From Fibrobacterota bacterium (GTDB taxonomy: Bacteria > Fibrobacterota > Chitinivibrionia > Chitinivibrionales > JANQEN01): DNA of 8,957 bases. The translations under genes and the position numbers were made by a program. The stretch lies in NCBI GenBank assembly GCA_030619215.1, contig JAUXBV010000096.1:1-8957 (forward strand), given 5' to 3'. How positions within the stretch are numbered: the stretch's first letter is position 1; every line of letters begins with the position of its first letter. The notes under the pieces are model-generated. The model had not been told where the DNA came from. It ran no database searches and saw only the letters and a program-made list of their open reading frames with translations. This document shows positions 7,369-8,957 of this stretch, in pieces.

Positions 7369-7435
7369 AAAATGGGCACAAAAAGTCTAACTTTTTGCTG
7401 AGGTAGGAGTGGTTTTTATAGGTAGACTCTTTGTG
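7325..7435 (-). ncRNA. Candidate structured small RNA or attenuator with alternative stems
   Basis: On the minus strand four segments can pair in sequence. Segment 1, CACAAAGAGTCTA (7435-7423), pairs with segment 2, TAGACTTTTTGTG (7389-7377), as 13 bp with one G-U, enclosing a 33-base loop that contains CCACTCCTACCTC. Segment 2 extended to 7375, ending TTTGTGCC, pairs perfectly over 8 bp with segment 3, GGCACAAA (7368-7361). Segment 3 pairs with segment 4 to form the terminator hairpin. The 1:2, 2:3 and 3:4 options exclude one another, as in attenuators and riboswitches. The lone mismatch of stem 1:2 is A-C on the plus strand but G-U on the minus strand, which favours minus-strand transcription. 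No promoter could be assigned and no minus-strand gene lies beyond the terminator, so a free small RNA is as likely as an attenuator. It resembles no RNA family I can name. Confidence 0.3.
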
Positions 7436-7585
7436 TAAGACATGCCGAGGAGATTTTTTAAAAGATGTGTGTGTTAAAGAGAATAAGGAATAAATTGTTT
7501 TAAGAAAAGATAAAACTTACCCGTTCAAGAAACCCGCACCGTTCGTGGTTGCGGATAAAAGAAGAGATTGAAAAACTGAATTTAT

Positions 7586-7590
7586 GAGAA
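7586..7590 (+). promoter_or_regulatory. Weak ribosome binding site for the helicase gene
   Basis: GAGAA lies 7 bases before ATG 7598. An in-frame TAA at 7595-7597 directly precedes that ATG, so no earlier start is possible. Confidence 0.4.
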
Positions 7591-7597
7591 ACTTTAA

Positions 7598-8957
7598 ATG
7601 ATAAAGAACTTCAACAACAAAACCGAAAAAGTCGGCGATGACTTTAAGAAAAACATCACCAAAGGAAGCAAACTCGAAGTTGCTGCCGGAATTTTTACCA
7701 TTTACGGCTTTGAATGCTTAAAAACAGAACTAAAAAAGATTGAAAGTCTTAATTTCATATTTACAGACCCCACCTTTGTTGAAATCGATAAAAACAACAG
7801 AGAAAAAAAGCAATTCCAGATATTAGCGAACCAGCGGCAAAAAGCAATAAGCGGTTCAAGCTTCGAAATAAACCTGAAAAATGAGTTAAAAGGCAAGGCA
7901 ATTGCCAGAGAATGTAAAAAATGGATTGAAGAAAAAGTAAAGTTCAAAACAAATTTCGGCAACAAGTACATTCAGCCCCATATAACCCTTAATACCAACG
8001 AACAAAAATTCGTGTATATGGGAATTAAAGAATTCAGCAGTGCCGGATTTGGCTATGAAAAAGACAACGCAATTCTTAATCAGGTGGTAAAAACAGATGA
8101 TTTTGAGACCACAAAACAGTATATGCAGACTTTTGAAGAGATTTGGAATGATGAAAAGATACTCAAAGACATAACTGATGAGGTTGCGGGCTATATATCG
8201 AATCTCTATAAGGAAAATTCACCGGAGTTTATCTATTACCTTACACTTTTCAACATTTTTGACGAATTCCTTGAAGATATTTCTGAAGATGAACTGGCAA
8301 ATGAGAAGACCGGCTTTAAAGAATCTGCAATATGGAACAAACTTTACGATTTTCAGCGGGATGCGGTACTTGGAATCATCAATAAACTGGAAAGACATAA
8401 CGGCTGTATTCTTGCAGATAGTGTAGGTCTTGGAAAAACTTTTACCGCATTGGGAATTATTAAATATTATCAGGAACGCAACAGAACAGTTCTGGTTCTC
8501 TGCCCCAAAAAGCTGGGTGATAACTGGCAAACATTTCTTAATAATTATGACGACAACCCTTTTATTAAAGACCGCCTTAATTATGATGTCCTCTATCATA
8601 CTGATTTACTGCGTGAAACCGGAGAATCAAACGGTATTGATTTAAGCAGAATAAACTGGAGCAATTACGATTTAGTTGTCATTGACGAATCACACAACTT
8701 CAGAAACAACGCCCCGCGCAAGGACAGAGTCACACGATATCAGAAACTAATGAATGATGTTATGAAAGCGGGAGTAAAAACCAAAGTACTCATGCTCTCA
8801 GCAACACCGGTAAATAACCGATTTTCCGATTTAAAAAACCAACTTGCATTGGCATTTGAAGGTGAAACAGGCAAAATAGACGATAAAATAGATACTGATA
8901 AAAGCATTGAGACTATTTTAAATAATGCTCAAAAAACTTTTAACAGCTGGATGAAGC
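7598..8957 (+). CDS. PLD-like/SNF2-family helicase, N-terminal part (3' end outside window)
   Basis: The frame is open from ATG 7598 to the window edge: 453 residues, no stop. Residues about 22-190 look like a phospholipase-D-type domain: KLEVAAGIFTIYGFECLKTEL (the first strand and helix), NFIFTDPTF (52-60), then FVYMGIKEFSSAGFGY (138-153) and NAILNQVV, where PLD proteins have their S-N-F-T-x-x-G and N-x-E segments. The catalytic HxK is not visible; the only histidine nearby reads HIT (128-130), so this half-site is probably inactive or altered. From about 240 a superfamily 2 SNF2-like ATPase begins: Q motif-like FQRD (252-255), motif I DSVGLGKT (274-281), motif Ia VLVLCPKKL (298-306), motif II DESH (363-366) and motif III SATP (401-404). 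The second RecA lobe lies beyond the window. From memory, such PLD-helicase fusions exceed 1000 residues and sit in restriction or phage-defence loci. Low G+C against the flagellar genes suggests acquisition. Function here is inference. Confidence 0.9.
   Translation, partial: MIKNFNNKTEKVGDDFKKNITKGSKLEVAAGIFTIYGFECLKTELKKIESLNFIFTDPTFVEIDKNNREKKQFQILANQRQKAISGSSFEINLKNELKGKAIARECKKWIEEKVKFKTNFGNKYIQPHITLNTNEQKFVYMGIKEFSSAGFGYEKDNAILNQVVKTDDFETTKQYMQTFEEIWNDEKILKDITDEVAGYISNLYKENSPEFIYYLTLFNIFDEFLEDISEDELANEKTGFKESAIWNKLYDFQRDAVLGIINKLERHNGCILADSVGLGKTFTALGIIKYYQERNRTVLVLCPKKLGDNWQTFLNNYDDNPFIKDRLNYDVLYHTDLLRETGESNGIDLSRINWSNYDLVVIDESHNFRNNAPRKDRVTRYQKLMNDVMKAGVKTKVLMLSATPVNNRFSDLKNQLALAFEGETGKIDDKIDTDKSIETILNNAQKTFNSWMK

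Larger units (their letters stand above)
6957..7597. other. Gene-poor spacer rich in inverted repeats
   Basis: No convincing coding sequence is visible on either strand across these 641 bases. One open frame (6929-7222, plus) starts in the terminator hairpin, has no ribosome binding site and runs through an inverted repeat; I judge it spurious. No tRNA or rRNA could be recognised. The stretch holds an inverted repeat at 7050/7134, a small palindrome at 7246, a 34-base palindrome at 7291 and a folded element at 7325-7435, described separately. Bases 7436-7597 show nothing firm apart from the ribosome binding site of the next gene. The base composition becomes visibly richer in A+T from about 7180. 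Confidence 0.6.

Noticed and set aside
7442..7477. Eleven-codon frame MPRRFFKRCVC as a leader peptide
   Set aside because: No ribosome binding site or attenuator structure accompanies it on the plus strand; short frames of this size are expected by chance.
6957..7597. CRISPR array in the repeat-rich spacer
   Set aside because: The repeats are inverted, of different sequence, and not regularly spaced direct repeats.

Overview
The window joins two unlike regions. Bases 1-6904 are the end of a flagellar export-ATPase gene cluster (fliH, fliI, fliJ) that runs by overlapping frames into a very large secreted surface protein. Bases 7598-8957 are the first 453 codons of an AT-rich gene for a PLD-like/SNF2 helicase of a kind usually found in defence or restriction-modification loci. 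Between them lie about 690 bases without a convincing gene but with dense inverted repeats.

Organism: FliH/FliI/FliJ point to a flagellated bacterium. The large protein ends in a YPNPF...SGVYFY...GKILIVR segment that resembles the C-terminal sorting domains (type A, FlgD-Ig-like) of type IX secretion cargo. That combination suggests the FCB superphylum, for example the Fibrobacterota/Chitinivibrionia side, which has flagellated members. This is inference only; no rRNA or marker gene is present.

Layout: (i) 1-538, C-terminal part of FliH; (ii) 551-1885, complete FliI ATPase; (iii) 1882-2358, FliJ, joined to fliI by a 4-base ATGA overlap; (iv) 2288-6904, a 1538-residue exported protein whose start lies 71 bases inside fliJ and which carries a probable beta-propeller-like region, an ASH/Hydin-like domain, tandem SbsA-type Ig repeats and the sorting-like C-terminus; (v) 6931-6956, probable terminator; (vi) 6957-7597, noncoding, with inverted repeats at 7050/7134, 7246-7261 and 7291-7324, and a set of mutually exclusive stems at 7325-7435 that on the minus strand ends in a hairpin plus T-tract; (vii) 7598 to the window end, the helicase gene, cut by the window edge.

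How the genes work together: FliH, FliI and FliJ form the soluble ATPase complex that feeds substrates to the flagellar export gate. The overlaps imply that fliI, fliJ and the surface-protein gene are translated from one message, although the large protein has its own signal peptide and sorting-like tail and so probably leaves by Sec plus a type-IX-like route rather than the flagellar gate. The helicase gene looks like the first gene of a separate, probably acquired module. A hand count of one 60-base line gave about 52% G+C in fliI (1261-1320) and about 37% in the helicase gene (8161-8220).

Most unusual: the minus-strand attenuator-like fold at 7325-7435, the compulsory fliJ/surface-protein overlap, and the helicase whose PLD-like domain lacks the HxK catalytic motif.
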